Of a stretch of 64,000 bases of DNA, positions 38,370 to 49,850 are shown one piece after another. The position numbers and the translations under genes are program-made. Below the pieces are notes generated by a model. That model was not told the DNA's origin, did no database searches, and saw nothing but the letters and a program-made list of their open reading frames with translations. Within the stretch, counting starts at the first letter, position 1. The number at the start of each line of letters is the position of its first letter. The stretch is from Megachile rotundata (Eukaryota > Arthropoda > Insecta > Hymenoptera > Megachilidae), in assembly GCF_050947335.1 (NCBI RefSeq), contig NC_134988.1, positions 6,758,001 to 6,822,000 on the forward strand, given 5' to 3'.

Positions 38370-39390
38370 TAACTAGGAAATTGAGGAATCCATAAATATA
38401 CTAACTAAAAAATTAAAAAATTTATCTACTTAGTAACCATAAAATAAAACCCTTAAAAACGCACTAACTTTGAAATCCCTAAACTCCTCAATATACAATT
38501 CAAGAAACCCCAAAATTTCAAATTCCATATCCAAATCGTAAAATCTCCATTACTGTCCATGAATACATACTTACCCTTACCCCTCCCAATCACGTTTACC
38601 AATTACCCTTCTCGCTACAAATATCCGTTCCGTAAGTTCCATCGCCGTTACAAAACACGGTCTAAAGTTCGATCATCAACTTTTTGTTTCCCTCACGTTG
38701 CACAGCCTCCCGGTTGTCTGAAATTTCGCGTGGTGCACGAAAACAGAAAGTTTTTCGTCGCAACTGTCAGCCATTGTGCGGCAGCAACACCTGCGTGAGA
38801 CACTGAAATAATTTGGAAAGTCTAAGGAGAAACGACAGCTGTAGGATGCGAGAAATTGCTGGTACCTGACTCACAGGTGGAAAAGCGGGGGCTGTTAGGA
38901 GACATGAAGATTGGGATACGAAGGGTGACGGAGTCGATGAAAGGGTCATGGAGGGGCGAAGGGGATTTGGAGTTCAAGAGTTGCCGATAGATTCATTAGG
39001 ACGGCACCCGGCAACTTGACGGAGAATCGTGTTTTCGGTCGAACTTCCGGTCAAATTGAATCACGTGGAATTTCGTGGTAACAATCTTCTATTTGACTTC
39101 GACCAGACCGTCTGATTTACCGTGGCCTTTGAGTCTACATACGTCGTTCGAAGTGGTTTACCTCTTGGGAACTCTCTTTGTCCCGTTGACGAGCACGTTC
39201 TTGTCACCAATTCTTCTCTTCGACTTCGCTAAATTGGTCGTTACCGACGATTTCTTGATAAACTATTGGCGAACGTTTGTTTTTAACTTCCGAGAACACT
39301 TTTTTGGTGTAATTATAGGGATACGTTTCATAGATATGGAGGTATTTCTACAAATACATGATATAGGCTGGAAAGTGTTAGCTACATAAG
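38370..39390. other. Single-copy sequence, no gene recognised
   Basis: AT-rich to 38550, then GC-balanced; frames of 60-104 codons on both strands without known motifs. Confidence 0.35.
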
Positions 39391-39399
39391 CTTTCAGAA

Positions 39400-40445
39400 T
39401 TTCATGACATAAAAGTTATGAGAAATGACACTTGTAATGCATCAAAGAGCAGCTTAAGGTTCCCTGATTAAGACTACGTAAGCGTTTTGTTGACGTTTTT
39501 AATGTAACATGGCTAGTTACTGGCCTCAAGGTACAGTACAAACACTGAGATGCACTCTAGTATGATCTAACATTTGGTACAGAATCATGGCATAACGGTC
39601 TCATGAAATTGAACTTATTATATATTAAATTACAGTTTGAACGTTAATAAAGACTTCATAAATGCAATGTTAAAATTATTAGTACAAAATGGTGTGTTAA
39701 TAGCCTCAAGGTACAATACGAGTACTGAGACGTACTCTACTATTATCTCCAATATTTGGTACAGCTTGAAAACATAATATTATTATTAAATTGCGCTTAT
39801 TCAATATCAAGTTATGTTTAAAGATTAATAAAAAGGGGTATATTGAAGGTTTTGTTAAAATTTCTAATATAAAATGGCTGATCATTGATTTCAAGAAGCA
39901 TATAAACAATGAAATATTCTTCATTAGATTCTTATTTCATGACAGAAAAGTATTACGAAACATCACTTGTAATATATCAAATTAAAGCTTGAAGACTATT
40001 AAAAGTGACTGTATAAATGTTTCGTTAAAATTCTTAAAACAAAATGCCCGATTATTATCCAGAATAAGTGATGTGACCTATGAGTTGCTTCCAAAAAGAC
40101 TCCCTCCAGTCTCATATTATTTAATGACAGAAAAGTATTACGAAACTATACATGTAATATATCAAATTAAAGCTTGAAGAATAATAAAAAGGACTGTATA
40201 ACGCTTCATTAAAATTCGTAATATAAAATGCTTTATTATTACCTACAATAAGTGATATGACCTATGAGTTGCTCCTAAAAAAATTTTCCTCCACTCTCAT
40301 ACTATTTCATGACAGAAAACTATAACGAAACCACGCATATAATATATCAAATTAAAGCTTGAAGAATAACAAAAAAGACTATATAAACGGTTTGTTAAAA
40401 TTCTTAATACAACATGCTTAGTTCCTGGCCTCACGGTGCACTACG
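39400..40445 (-). repeat. TGAGGCC satellite, array 11 (reverse)
   Basis: Six units. TATTTCATGACAGAAAA(G/C)TA and AATATATCAAATTAAAGCTT at about 39935, 40120 and 40310; TGGCCTCAAGG or TGGCCTCACGG at 39520 and 40427. The GGCCTCAA block has decayed in the middle units. Confidence 0.88.
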
Positions 40446-41091
40446 AAGTACGCGTTATACAATACATGGATTGTCTGCCTAAAGAAGTGCAAATCCGAAA
40501 CGAAAGTAGTCGACCGTTTTTCTGGGACACACACACATGGAGAATCGTTGTAGTAAAGCATTGATCTCTGCCTAGGGAGGCTTTGTGTCTCCGTGAACCC
40601 GATTGGGTCAGCCCGAGGCAACCGGAGGTGTTATTTCGAAGTCCACAGGGATTTCCGTAGGCTTGCGAGGATCGTTTGACATTGTGCAGTAGGGAAACCG
40701 GCTATAATTAACGACCGCATTCGTCTTGTCCACTGCTTTATCTTTAATTATCATGCGATAAGATTCAATTTCAGATATCAATTTACGCTGTTGTACGTTG
40801 TCATTAAACATACATTTCGTCTTTCTTTTCTTTGATCGATTAGTAATCATTTTTTTCTCAATATATGTATATGTGAATTATTAATTATTACAGTTGTAAT
40901 TTATTATAACATTTTGTAATATAAAGTGAAGTTCGGTGCAGTTGGAAGACAAACAAGAAACTTTTTATTTAAATTAATTATTGTTACACGGGTTGTATTT
41001 CTTATGAAACGAATATACTGTTTTATGAAACAATTTGTATTAAGAGTTGCTATGTTAATTTGTATTAATAGTTACTCTTTTTGAATTTCAG
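40446..41091. other. Sequence immediately upstream of the first Dpr-like coding exon
   Basis: 40446-40850 is single-copy and GC-balanced; 40850-41090 is AT-rich. The exon is preceded by an acceptor, so this is presumably intron. No TATA box, CpG cluster or non-coding exon could be assigned. Confidence 0.3.
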
Positions 41092-41241
41092 ATCATTCAA
41101 AAGGGGATTAGAGGTGCCGTGCTCAAAATTTCGAAACAGAAATGAGCTGAGAATCGGCAACGATGTTGAGTCGTTTTTCGGCCGTGGTGGCCTCCATTTT
41201 GGTTCACCAACTACACGTTTTATGGGCGGCCACTTCATTAG
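41092..41241 (+). CDS. Dpr-like Ig receptor, exon with 5'UTR end and signal peptide (CDS 41163-41241)
   Basis: First coding exon of a Dpr-family immunoglobulin receptor. Seen: a pyrimidine-rich tract ending TTTCAG at 41091, 71 nt of 5'UTR, ATG at 41163, and a TAG|GTGAGC donor at 41242. The 26 codons read as a signal peptide: MLSR, then a hydrophobic stretch (residues 5-21) and a small-residue end (WAATSL). The coding part is 79 nt, so the exon ends in phase 1; the next exon starts with the two bases that complete Gly27. The acceptor means at least one non-coding exon lies further upstream; I could not locate it. Known of the family: Dpr proteins are secreted-pathway neuronal surface proteins that bind DIP partners in synaptic recognition. 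The call depends on the joined reading with the exons at 50448 and 54217, not on this exon alone. Confidence 0.75.
41142..41150 (+). promoter_or_regulatory. Minimal upstream ORF before the Dpr-like start codon
   Basis: In the 5'UTR exon, ATG-AGC-TGA forms a two-codon uORF that stops 12 nt before the main ATG at 41163. The main ATG has a purine-poor context (CAACG before it) but is the one that opens the signal-peptide frame. A start-stop-like uORF this close could lower or gate initiation at the main start; that role is inference. Confidence 0.5.
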
Positions 41242-41299
41242 GTGAGCAGATAATCATTTTCTATTTATTTTTTACTTTTAATTTTTCTTATTAAATGCT

Positions 41300-41590
41300 T
41301 TGCAATTTATTGTTATAATTCTGGTATTCAGTAATTCTAATATAACAATTCTGGTATTTTTAATTTAATTCTAGTATACAAATTCTAGTATTTATTATTT
41401 AATTCTAGTATAAATAATTCTAGTATTTGTTATTAAATCTTGGTATACAAAATATAGTATTTATTATTTAATTCTAGTATAATGATATTACTATTTATTA
41501 TTTAATTCTAGTATAATAGTATAGCACGATTAAATCATATTTACTATGACTTTAATATTTATCATTCAATTCTAGTATAACTTAAAAAGT
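41300..41590. repeat. AT-rich repeat of ATTTAATTCTAGTAT words
   Basis: Irregular 25-45 bp spacing of TTCTAGTAT and TTTATTATTTAATTC, within the intron close to the signal-peptide exon. Confidence 0.75.
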
Positions 41591-42135
41591 AATAACTTAA
41601 TTCTCTATTGAAACTATTTCAAATTCTCTAATTCTCTATTGAAATTGATTATTTAACTGTCTATTAATTCTCCTATTTCAAAAATTATTTGGAATTCTCA
41701 TTTAAACTTTGATTAACTCTAACCTAACAAATCATCGAAACAGTCCTCCCACGCGCTTAAACAAAACCATACATTATATCCTTTCAGTAAAAAAAGTAAT
41801 TCGATTAGAAAGTGATGAATTTTTTGGACGAACGATAGGTCTGGTTAGTCCTTGTCGAAAATATTGAGGTGCGGTTGTGAAAGTCGAAGTCGGTTATCAG
41901 AGAGGTGGCAGATTATACCCTTTGAATAACGAGGCGTAGGTCGAACGATCGGTTTCCAGACATTGTCCTATAATTTTCCAATTAAGGCATTGGATTCCCA
42001 TAAATCCTATGGCCATGGACAGGATCCATAAATTCGACGCTGTATTGAGCGACAACCCGCATTCACCAATCCAGACTGCTTTTCAATCCAACACTTTTTG
42101 TGTACTGAATTATCTTTGCGTTTTTTCGAAATTGG

Positions 42136-42345
42136 AAGCTTATATGATTGATTAAGGTTGCTTGAAGGTTACTGGTATTGATTAAATATACAGTTCTTTT
42201 CTGAATTAGAAATTGTGGGTTATTTGAAGGAACTTTAAATACAAAACCTCGTTTAAGTTCCTTCAAATAACCTATAATTTCTAATTCACAAAAGAACTCT
42301 ATATTTAATTAATACCAATAACCTTAATTAATCATATAAGCTTGC
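42136..42345. repeat. Foldback hairpin, arms of about 95 bp
   Basis: Arm 42136-42233 and arm 42252-42345 are reverse complements at about 88%. The inner 35 bp are best, with GGTTATTTGAAGGAACTT mirrored by AAGTTCCTTCAAATAACC. The loop is about 18 nt, and a variant of the loop word TAAATACAAAACCTC recurs at 42353. Confidence 0.88.
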
Positions 42346-42646
42346 AATAACTAAATACAAAACCTCATTTGTTATTTATAATTTTTTCCAAAGACTTCAT
42401 ACATATGCTTTAACTTTGATAATTTACTTTTTTAGAAAATTCACAAGATATGTAATTTTCAAATGTTTCTAATATCGTGTGTTAGTGCAAAGAGGTGCCT
42501 AAACTTGCCGTTACCTTTTATTTACATGTAATGTACTTTTGTGGATTTGTTAATACTCTTATAAAACGTGGTGAAGGCAAAAAGGTGCGAATCAAAACAT
42601 ATGAAAAGGATCATTCAATTGAAACGGTGAACGAGTCAGTAGAGTG

Positions 42647-42754
42647 AGCCATGGCGCTATGTAATCTACGACATTCGAAAGCCACTATAGTGGACCGTCG
42701 TACAGAGAGATGATTCGTGAAAGCCACTATAGTGGCGCTGTGCCTAAGAGGTTA
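42647..42754. repeat. CCACTATAGTGG module, copy 1
   Basis: About 108 bp: GGCGCTATGTAATCTACGAC, then two GAAAGCCACTATAGTGG words (palindromes at 42682-42693 and 42724-42735) and CTAAGAGGTTAA. Its direct-repeat partner is at 42972-43085. Confidence 0.85.
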
Positions 42755-42971
42755 AATTTTACGCATAAACAAACGCAGTACTATGAATACAGTACTGTGA
42801 ATATTGATGTAACTATGTTAAACGGCAGAATCTTGATATGAGAAAGCAGATGATCGCTGTCGAATTTTGATCGACAAATTGTGAAGTCGATCGCACGATA
42901 TTAGAATGAAGAAAGAATAAAAGAGACTAGGGTCTCCAAGAACAAGTTGAATAATTTTTGATGCACGTTAA

Positions 42972-43085
42972 GAGCCATTATGGCGCTATGTAATCTACGA
43001 CATTCGCGAAAGCCACTATAGTGGACCGTTGTACTGATTATCCGTGAAAGCCGCTATAGTGATGCGTCATTCTTAAGAGGTTAGG
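42972..43085. repeat. CCACTATAGTGG module, copy 2
   Basis: Same order as copy 1; first palindrome intact (43013-43024), second mutated to CCGCTATAGTGA. Ends TTAAGAGGTTAG. Confidence 0.85.
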
Positions 43086-44409
43086 TTAGATGTTCATTAG
43101 TAAATATACTTTCGCATGTTTTAATATTTAACTAATGTGGCATCGAAAGTTTATTCCCATGAAAAGTGTACATCTTGTCAATAGTATATTTTTGATGTTT
43201 TGTAAAAAGTCATAAAATACTTTTATAATGGTTGAAACCTGCGAGTGTTCATAATATAAGTAATCGTTTGAGCGTAACTCGAAAGAATTACAACGTAAAT
43301 CATCGAAATCGCGCAATATTCTTTCTAAACCGTCTGCAATTGCTCATTCCGAAACAATTTCGTTTAAATCTCTCGTTCTGCTCGCGCTTCATTTGGAAGC
43401 GTCTAGTAATCCCGTGGGCGACATTCCCAAGACGTATTTCGAAATCCTGACCGGTAACCGGGTTTATCCTTTCGTAGAGATTATGTGCTTCGTCTTTTCT
43501 AGCGGATATTAGAACTTCCTTCCTTCCTTCCTTCTTCCGTTGTGCGGCGCCGTGAGAATTCAGTTCGCGAGATTGGTCCTGCCGGAAAAGGACGAAATAG
43601 GTCCAGTACTCGGAGCTGATAAATTTCTTCGGGATTATCCCGTCGTTCTTCGAGAAATAGTTAGGAGCCGAAAGCAAAAGGAAAACCGACGGAGATTGAA
43701 AGGGTCCGAAATCTAAGAATCAGAGGTACACCGAACGATCAGCCGAGAAAAATCATTTTCAGACGCGTTAAGCGGCTAAAATAAGGATTCTTTGGGAAAA
43801 TGAAAAGTACTCGTCGTTCGTGTTCTAAGTCGTTTCGGAAGAACGGGACCGGAAGAACCGGCGAATTCGATGGAAAAGATATTGCTCACCCTTCTACTCC
43901 TCCTACTTCTGGTGTGGCTCTTTCGAATTCTACTTTTCTCCGTTTTATTCTCTGCGGTTTGGCCTGTGTCTCTTTCACCGTGCCTTTATAACCCACGAAA
44001 TTGCTCCGTTTCCACGGTTCTGACTCAAAGGAGCAGACACGATGGAAACTGACTTTATTACTCCTTCCGGCTCGATCGTACGTTAGGTGCCGACCGAGGT
44101 TTACACCTTTGATTGTTTGCGACGGTTTCGCTGCATTTTACTTCCTGAAATATGCATCGGAAATGAGGGACTTCCACAGGAAAAATTGATCGTGAACTAT
44201 ATACGATGTTTTTGAAATGGTACAACTGAAAAGATTTTACATGAAAAATTAACAGAGAAATATACAATACAATTCTTTCGTGTTACTTCATCTTTAAAAA
44301 ATTTTTCAATGTGAAGATTTAATTTCGAAATTTAAAAACTTGATAATTTACACGTTCATAAAATTGGAGCTTGCAAATTATGAATATATTTGTAGATAGA
44401 AAATGCATA

Positions 44410-45155
44410 AGTATATAAAGCAACCTAAAAGTTCATAAATGTGAAAAAAAAAAAAAATATTGTATTTCAGAAAACGAAGTAACCTAAAAGCTCGTAAAAT
44501 TAAAAGAAACAAATGTTGTATATTAGAAAACGAAGTAACCTAAAAATTCATAAAATTAAAAGCAACAAATATTGTATATTAGAAAACGAAGTAACCTAAA
44601 AATTCGTAAAATTAAAAGCAACAAATATTGTATATTAGAAAACGAAGTAACCTAAAAATTCATAAAATTAAAAGCAACAAATATTGTATATCAAAAATGA
44701 AATAACCTAAAAACTTGTAAAATTAAAAGGAACAAATATTGTATATCAGAAAACCAAATAACCTAAAAACGCGTAAAATTAAAAGAAACAAATATTGTAT
44801 ATTAGAAAGCGAAGTAGCCTAAAAATTCATAAAATTAAAAGTAACAAATATTGTATATCAGAAAACGAAGTAACCTAAAAATTCGTAAAATTAAAAGGAA
44901 CAAATATTGTATATTAGAAAACGAAGTAACCTAAAAACTCGTAAAATTAAAAGGAACAAATATTGTATATCAGAAAACGAAGTAACCTAAAAATTCATAA
45001 AATTAAAACCAACAAATATTGTATATCAAAAATGAAATAACCTAAAAACTCGTAAAATTAAAAGGAACAAATATTGTATATCAAAAATGAAATAACCTAA
45101 AAACTCGTAAAATTACCAGAAAAATATTGCACATCAGAAACAACCTAAAAGGTCA
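44410..45155. repeat. 56-bp minisatellite
   Basis: About 12-13 copies of a unit reading AACAAATATTGTATATTAGA, then AAACGAAGTAACCTAAAAA, then TTCGTAAAATTAAAAGC, with the period measured as 56 bp (44563 to 44619). A 13-A run lies in the first degenerate unit. Confidence 0.95.
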
Positions 45156-45639
45156 AAAATTAAAAAGAGCAGAAATATGAAATTGAAAAAATGTTTGTTT
45201 ATCATTTGAAAGGATAATTGATTTCGTGTTTGAGAGGCCTTTAACGGAGCTTTTTCCGCGTTTCATTAAATTCAGTCGTGTACGAGTGAACGCATTAAAC
45301 CGTGGCGGTTAAATTAACAAATCGAGGCGAGTTTCTCCTGGCTGGAATACAAATGGAAGAGCACGCACGTGTTTCAATTTCGTCTGTGGCGAACGGTATG
45401 CGCGATCGCCGTGGGATTTATGCAAGAATTGTATCGATATATGCACGAGTAGACGCGTCATCACCGTGAACCAAACCAGAGGAGCACGCAGCTGCGAGCT
45501 AAAGGTGATTGAATTAACCCGCACCGCGTGTTCCTCGGCTAAATTGAATCCTGGTGAAAGAACGATTAGACGAGGGATTGTCGAAATTCTGGACGTTCTT
45601 TCAACGTTGTGCGCTTTTGGAACGTTTAGAGGGTTGGAG

Positions 45640-47000
45640 TTTTGGAATTTTTGGAGTTGGGGGTTTTGAAATTATTGAATTTCTGTGTGGAGGGATTTTT
45701 AGATTCTTAGGTAATTTGGGGTTATAGGATTTTGGAGATTTGCAAATTTGGACTTATGGGATTTTTGGGTGTTGGGAATTTGAGAGCTTAGAATTTTGGG
45801 GTGGTGCAAAATTGGGATCATGAGAGTTTGTGGCGTTACAAATTTGGGGTCATGGAATTTTGAAGTTTTGGGAATTGGAGACCTTCGAATTTTGGGGTGT
45901 TGCAAATTTGGGATCCTGAGAGTTTGGGGCGTTGCAAATGTAAGATCATGGAATTTTGGAATTTTGAGAATTGGAGACCTTCGAATTTTGGGGCGTTGCA
46001 AATTTGGGGTAATGGAATTTTGAAGTTTTGGGAATTGCAGAGCTTAGAATTTTGGGGTGGTGCAAATTTGGGATCATGGAATTTCGGAGCGTAGCAAATT
46101 TGGGATCATGGGATTTTGGGGTGTTGGGAATTTGAGAGCTTAGAATTTTGGGGTGGTGCAAATTTGGGATCCTGAGAGTTTGGGGCGTTGCAAATTTAAG
46201 ATCATGGAATTTTGGAATTTTGAGAATTGAAGACCTTCGAATTTTGGGATGTTGCAAATTTGGGATTATGGAATTTCGGAGCGTAGCAAATTTGGGATCA
46301 TGGGATTTTGGGGTGTTAAGAATTTGAGAGCTTAGAATTTTGGGGTGGTGCAAGTTTGGGATCATGGAATTTCGGAACGTAGCAAATTTGGGATCATGGG
46401 ATTTTGGGGTGTTGGGAATTTGAGAGCTTAGAATTTTGAGGTGGTGCAAATTTGGGATCCTGAGAATTTGGGGCGTTGCAAATTTGGGATCATGGAATTT
46501 CAGAGCGTAGCAAATTTGGGGTAATGGAATTTTGAAGTTTTGGGAATTGGAGAGCTTAGAATTTTGGGGCGTTGCAAATTTGGGATCATGGAATTTTGGG
46601 ACGTTGCAAATTTGGGATCATGGGGTTTTGGAGGGTTAGGAATTTGAGAGCTTAGAATTTGGCGGAGTTGCAAATTTGGGATCATGGAATTTCGGAGCGT
46701 AGCAAATTTGGGATCATGGGATTTTGGGGTGTTGGGAATTTGAGAGCTTAGAATTTTGAGGTGGTGCAAATTTGGGATCCTGAGAGTTTGGGGCGTTGCA
46801 AATGTGGGGTCATCGAATTTTGGAGTTTTGAGAATTGAAGACCTTCGAATTTTGGGATGTTGCAAATTTGGGATCATGGAATTTAAGAGCGTAGCAAACT
46901 TGGGATCATGGGATTTTGTGGTGTTGGGAATTTGGGACTATAGGGTTTTGGGGTGTTCAAAATTTGGAATCTTAGAATTTTAGGGTGTTGCAAATTTTTA
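45640..47000. repeat. 32-bp higher-order minisatellite, block 1
   Basis: Made of GCAAATTTGGGATCATGGAA plus TTTTGGGGCGTT (32 bp) and GGGAATTTGAGAGCTTAGAA-type variants. Variants alternate in longer groups of about 95-130 bp. Open frames here (up to 167 codons, -) are periodic. Confidence 0.93.
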
Positions 47001-47520
47001 AATTTCTATCATTTGAGGCTATTGGAGTTTTGGAATTTAGAAATAGTGGTGTTTTGGTATTTTGGTGTTTTAACGTTTTGTATTGTAGAATTTTGGAGTT
47101 TCGGAGTTTTATAAGTTTGAAATTTTATGATTTGGGTAGTTTTAGAACTTTTGGATTCATGTACTCTTGGAACTTTGGTATTTTGGAACTTGGAAGTTCT
47201 AATTTAAAGTTAAGCTTAATGTGATTTCACCAGATCCTGAATTTAGACTACACTTCACTTTGAACCCAACCTACATCTAATCTTGATCGTAATTTACATC
47301 GAATCTCTAATTTAGCATACACTTAACCTTGAATGTAATCTAGACCTATACCTGAATGCAGCTTAGACCTAACCTTAAAATGCAATCTGGACCTAACCTC
47401 GAATCTAACACAGACCAAACCTTTAATGTCACCTAGTCCTTGAATGTAATATAAACCTAACCTTGAATAGAACCTAGCGTAAACCTAACTGAACCTGGAC
47501 TGAACCTTGAATGTAATCTA

Positions 47521-47965
47521 CTGTCCCTGGCCATCAAATTAGGACCACCCACGAAAATTTCACTTTTATGGCTATAACATGGTCATATATGGAAAAATGT
47601 CTTGGGTCATGCAAAATTACTAAATACGTCGATCACTATATACATAGCAATTTGTTACTATCATGATAATAAATTGTGTGGGTGATGAGCGATTAAGGGC
47701 CGTGCGTTTATGTTAGGCTCGAGTATAGCGCTAGAGGTGAAATTTGAATGCCATAGAAAATGTCTGCCTACTCAAAAGACTAGTTTACAACTCTCCAACC
47801 ACATTATCTGAGTTGAAAAGAATTACAGATATTTGGGAAAATAACGAAGATAATAAGCATATGATGTATACAGATGCCGGAAGCGTTGACCAAAGCAAAG
47901 GGTGGAAATACAAGATATTAACATGTGTTAATAATGTTATGTACAGTAGTAGTGTATCATGGTAG
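47521..47965 (+). pseudogene. Tc1-like transposon remnant (TIR and transposase C-terminus)
   Basis: After TA at 47519-47520 comes CTGTCCCTGGCCATCAAATT followed by AGGACCACCC, the form of a Tc1-family terminal repeat. From 47744 the frame reads LNAIENV, then LLKRLVYNSPTTLSELKRI, DIWEN and DQSKGWKYK. This matches the family's C-terminal block around the third catalytic acid (the E of IEN) and the closing KGG-TKY-like motif. The start, DNA-binding domain and first two catalytic acids are missing, and no matching right TIR is found near 48000. An internally deleted, decayed copy. Confidence 0.75.
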
Positions 47966-47999
47966 CTAATAAATTATATAATTGCAATTTGAACTTTTT

Positions 48000-48830
48000 C
48001 CTTTTAATTTTTAATTTTACGGAAAATGTGTAAAATTGTGAAAATTTATAGTGGTCGATAATTCAATGGTCAATATCCCAATAATTCGAAGTTCAGCACA
48101 CAAGATCTTAATAAAAGATATTTTTGAATCATCCAGTATAATCCTCTCGAAGGTAGACAAATTCCGACATGACGAATGTCTCGATAATTGCACACAGCGA
48201 ATATCGACTGCTGTCAATCGTATGATTTTTTCGATTCCCATATCGAAACGTTTATTTGAACAAAAGTGCGCTGTTACTTGGCCTCGTATCTGGTCGGTTG
48301 TGTAACCTTGCGAGGAGAATACATTTATGTGCATCGTCTTGGAAACTCGAAGCAGAGTCGCGTGTGCTCGCTGCTGATAAGGCCATTCTATCCGTCGACA
48401 GGCGGCGAGTAGAGTTTCCCTTCTACTCGCTGGAAAGTGAAAAACTTTTCCACTGCAGTACACTCGTTCGCCAAGTTCGCGATTGTTTCCATAGTAATTC
48501 GATTTTCTGCGTCTGTTACGCTAACGACGTGGTTGCAGCTAGCCGTGTTTGCCTTCTCCGCTAACATTTTTGTTTCCCGGATCAGAACGAGCGGAGATAA
48601 AGTCACGTTCGTACGGACTTCGCTACGTAATTCATGACAGTGTCATCTCAGAACTTTTGTCATCATTCTTATCGCGGTGTTTTGTTATTGTTCCTTCGCG
48701 TTATTGTCGTTTGTATTCGTTTCGAGATGATGAAGGCAAACGATGAGTTTAACGCTTCCGAAAGAGAAATTTAGGTAGGCAAGGAAGTTTGTGGCACTGT
48801 TTGCATGGACTGGATTTTCATGTTGACTTG
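48000..48830. other. Single-copy island between two minisatellite blocks
   Basis: GC-balanced sequence with overlapping frames on both strands (148 codons at 48017-48463 -, 102 codons at 48256-48564 +). No domain recognised. Confidence 0.35.
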
Positions 48831-48839
48831 GAGGGATGG

Positions 48840-49850
48840 AAGGAGACGTTGGGAATTTTGGGGGTTGGGGAATTTGGCATTGTGATTTTGGGACTTTCGC
48901 AAGTTTAAGTCTATGGGACTTTAGGGCGTTGCAATTTTGGGATCTTTGCAAGTTTTGGATCTTAGGATTAGGGAATGTTGGGACTTTGGGGTGTTGGAAA
49001 TTTGGGATCTTAGGATTTTGGGGCATTGCAAATTTGGGGGCATGGAATTTTGGGGTGTTGGGAATTGGAGACCTTAGAATTTTGGGGTGTTGCAAATTTG
49101 GGATCATGGAATTTTGAAGCGTAGCAAATTTGGGATCATGGGATTTTGGAGGGTTAGGAATTTCAGAGCTTAGAATTTGGGGGAGTTGCAAATTTGGGAT
49201 CATGGAATTTTGGGACGTTGCAAATTTGGGATCATGGGATTTTGGAGGGTTAGGAATTTGAGAGCTTAGAATTTGGGGGAGTTGCAAATTTGGGATCATG
49301 GAATTTTGAAGCGTAGCAAATTTGGGATCATGGGATTTTGGAGGGTTAGCAATTTGAGAGCTTAGAATTTGGGGGAGTTGCAAATTTGGGATCACGGAAT
49401 TTTGGGGCGTTGCAAATTTGGGATTATGAGATCTTGGGGTGTTGGGAATTTGAGATCATGGAATTTTGGGTAGTTGCAAATTCGGGATTATGGGATTTTG
49501 GGGTGTTGGGAATTTGAGATCATGGAATTTTCGGGAGTTGCAAATTCGGGATTATGGGATTTTGGGGTGTTGGGAATTTGAGATCATGGAATTTTCGGGA
49601 GTTGCAAATTTGGGATCATGGAATTTTGGGGCGTTGCAAATTTGGGATTATAGGATTTTGGGGTGTTGGGAATTTGAGATCATGGAATTTTGGGTAGTTG
49701 CAAATTTGGGATCGTGGAAATTCGAGGTGTTGGAAATTTGGGACCTTAGAATTTTGAAGTGTTGCAAATTTGGGATCATGGAATTTTTGTGGTTTGGAAA
49801 TTTGGGACCTTAGAATTTTGGGTTGTTGCAAATTTGGGACCCTGGAATTT
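48840..49850. repeat. 32-bp higher-order minisatellite, block 2
   Basis: Same monomers as 45640-47000 with different dominant variants, such as GTTAGGAATTTGAGAGCTTA and TTGGGGGAGTTGCAAATTTG. The 236-codon minus frame is periodic. Confidence 0.93.

Noticed and set aside
48685..49395. 236-codon minus-strand frame
   Set aside because: Nearly all of it is the 32-bp minisatellite; the short unique tail has no domain.
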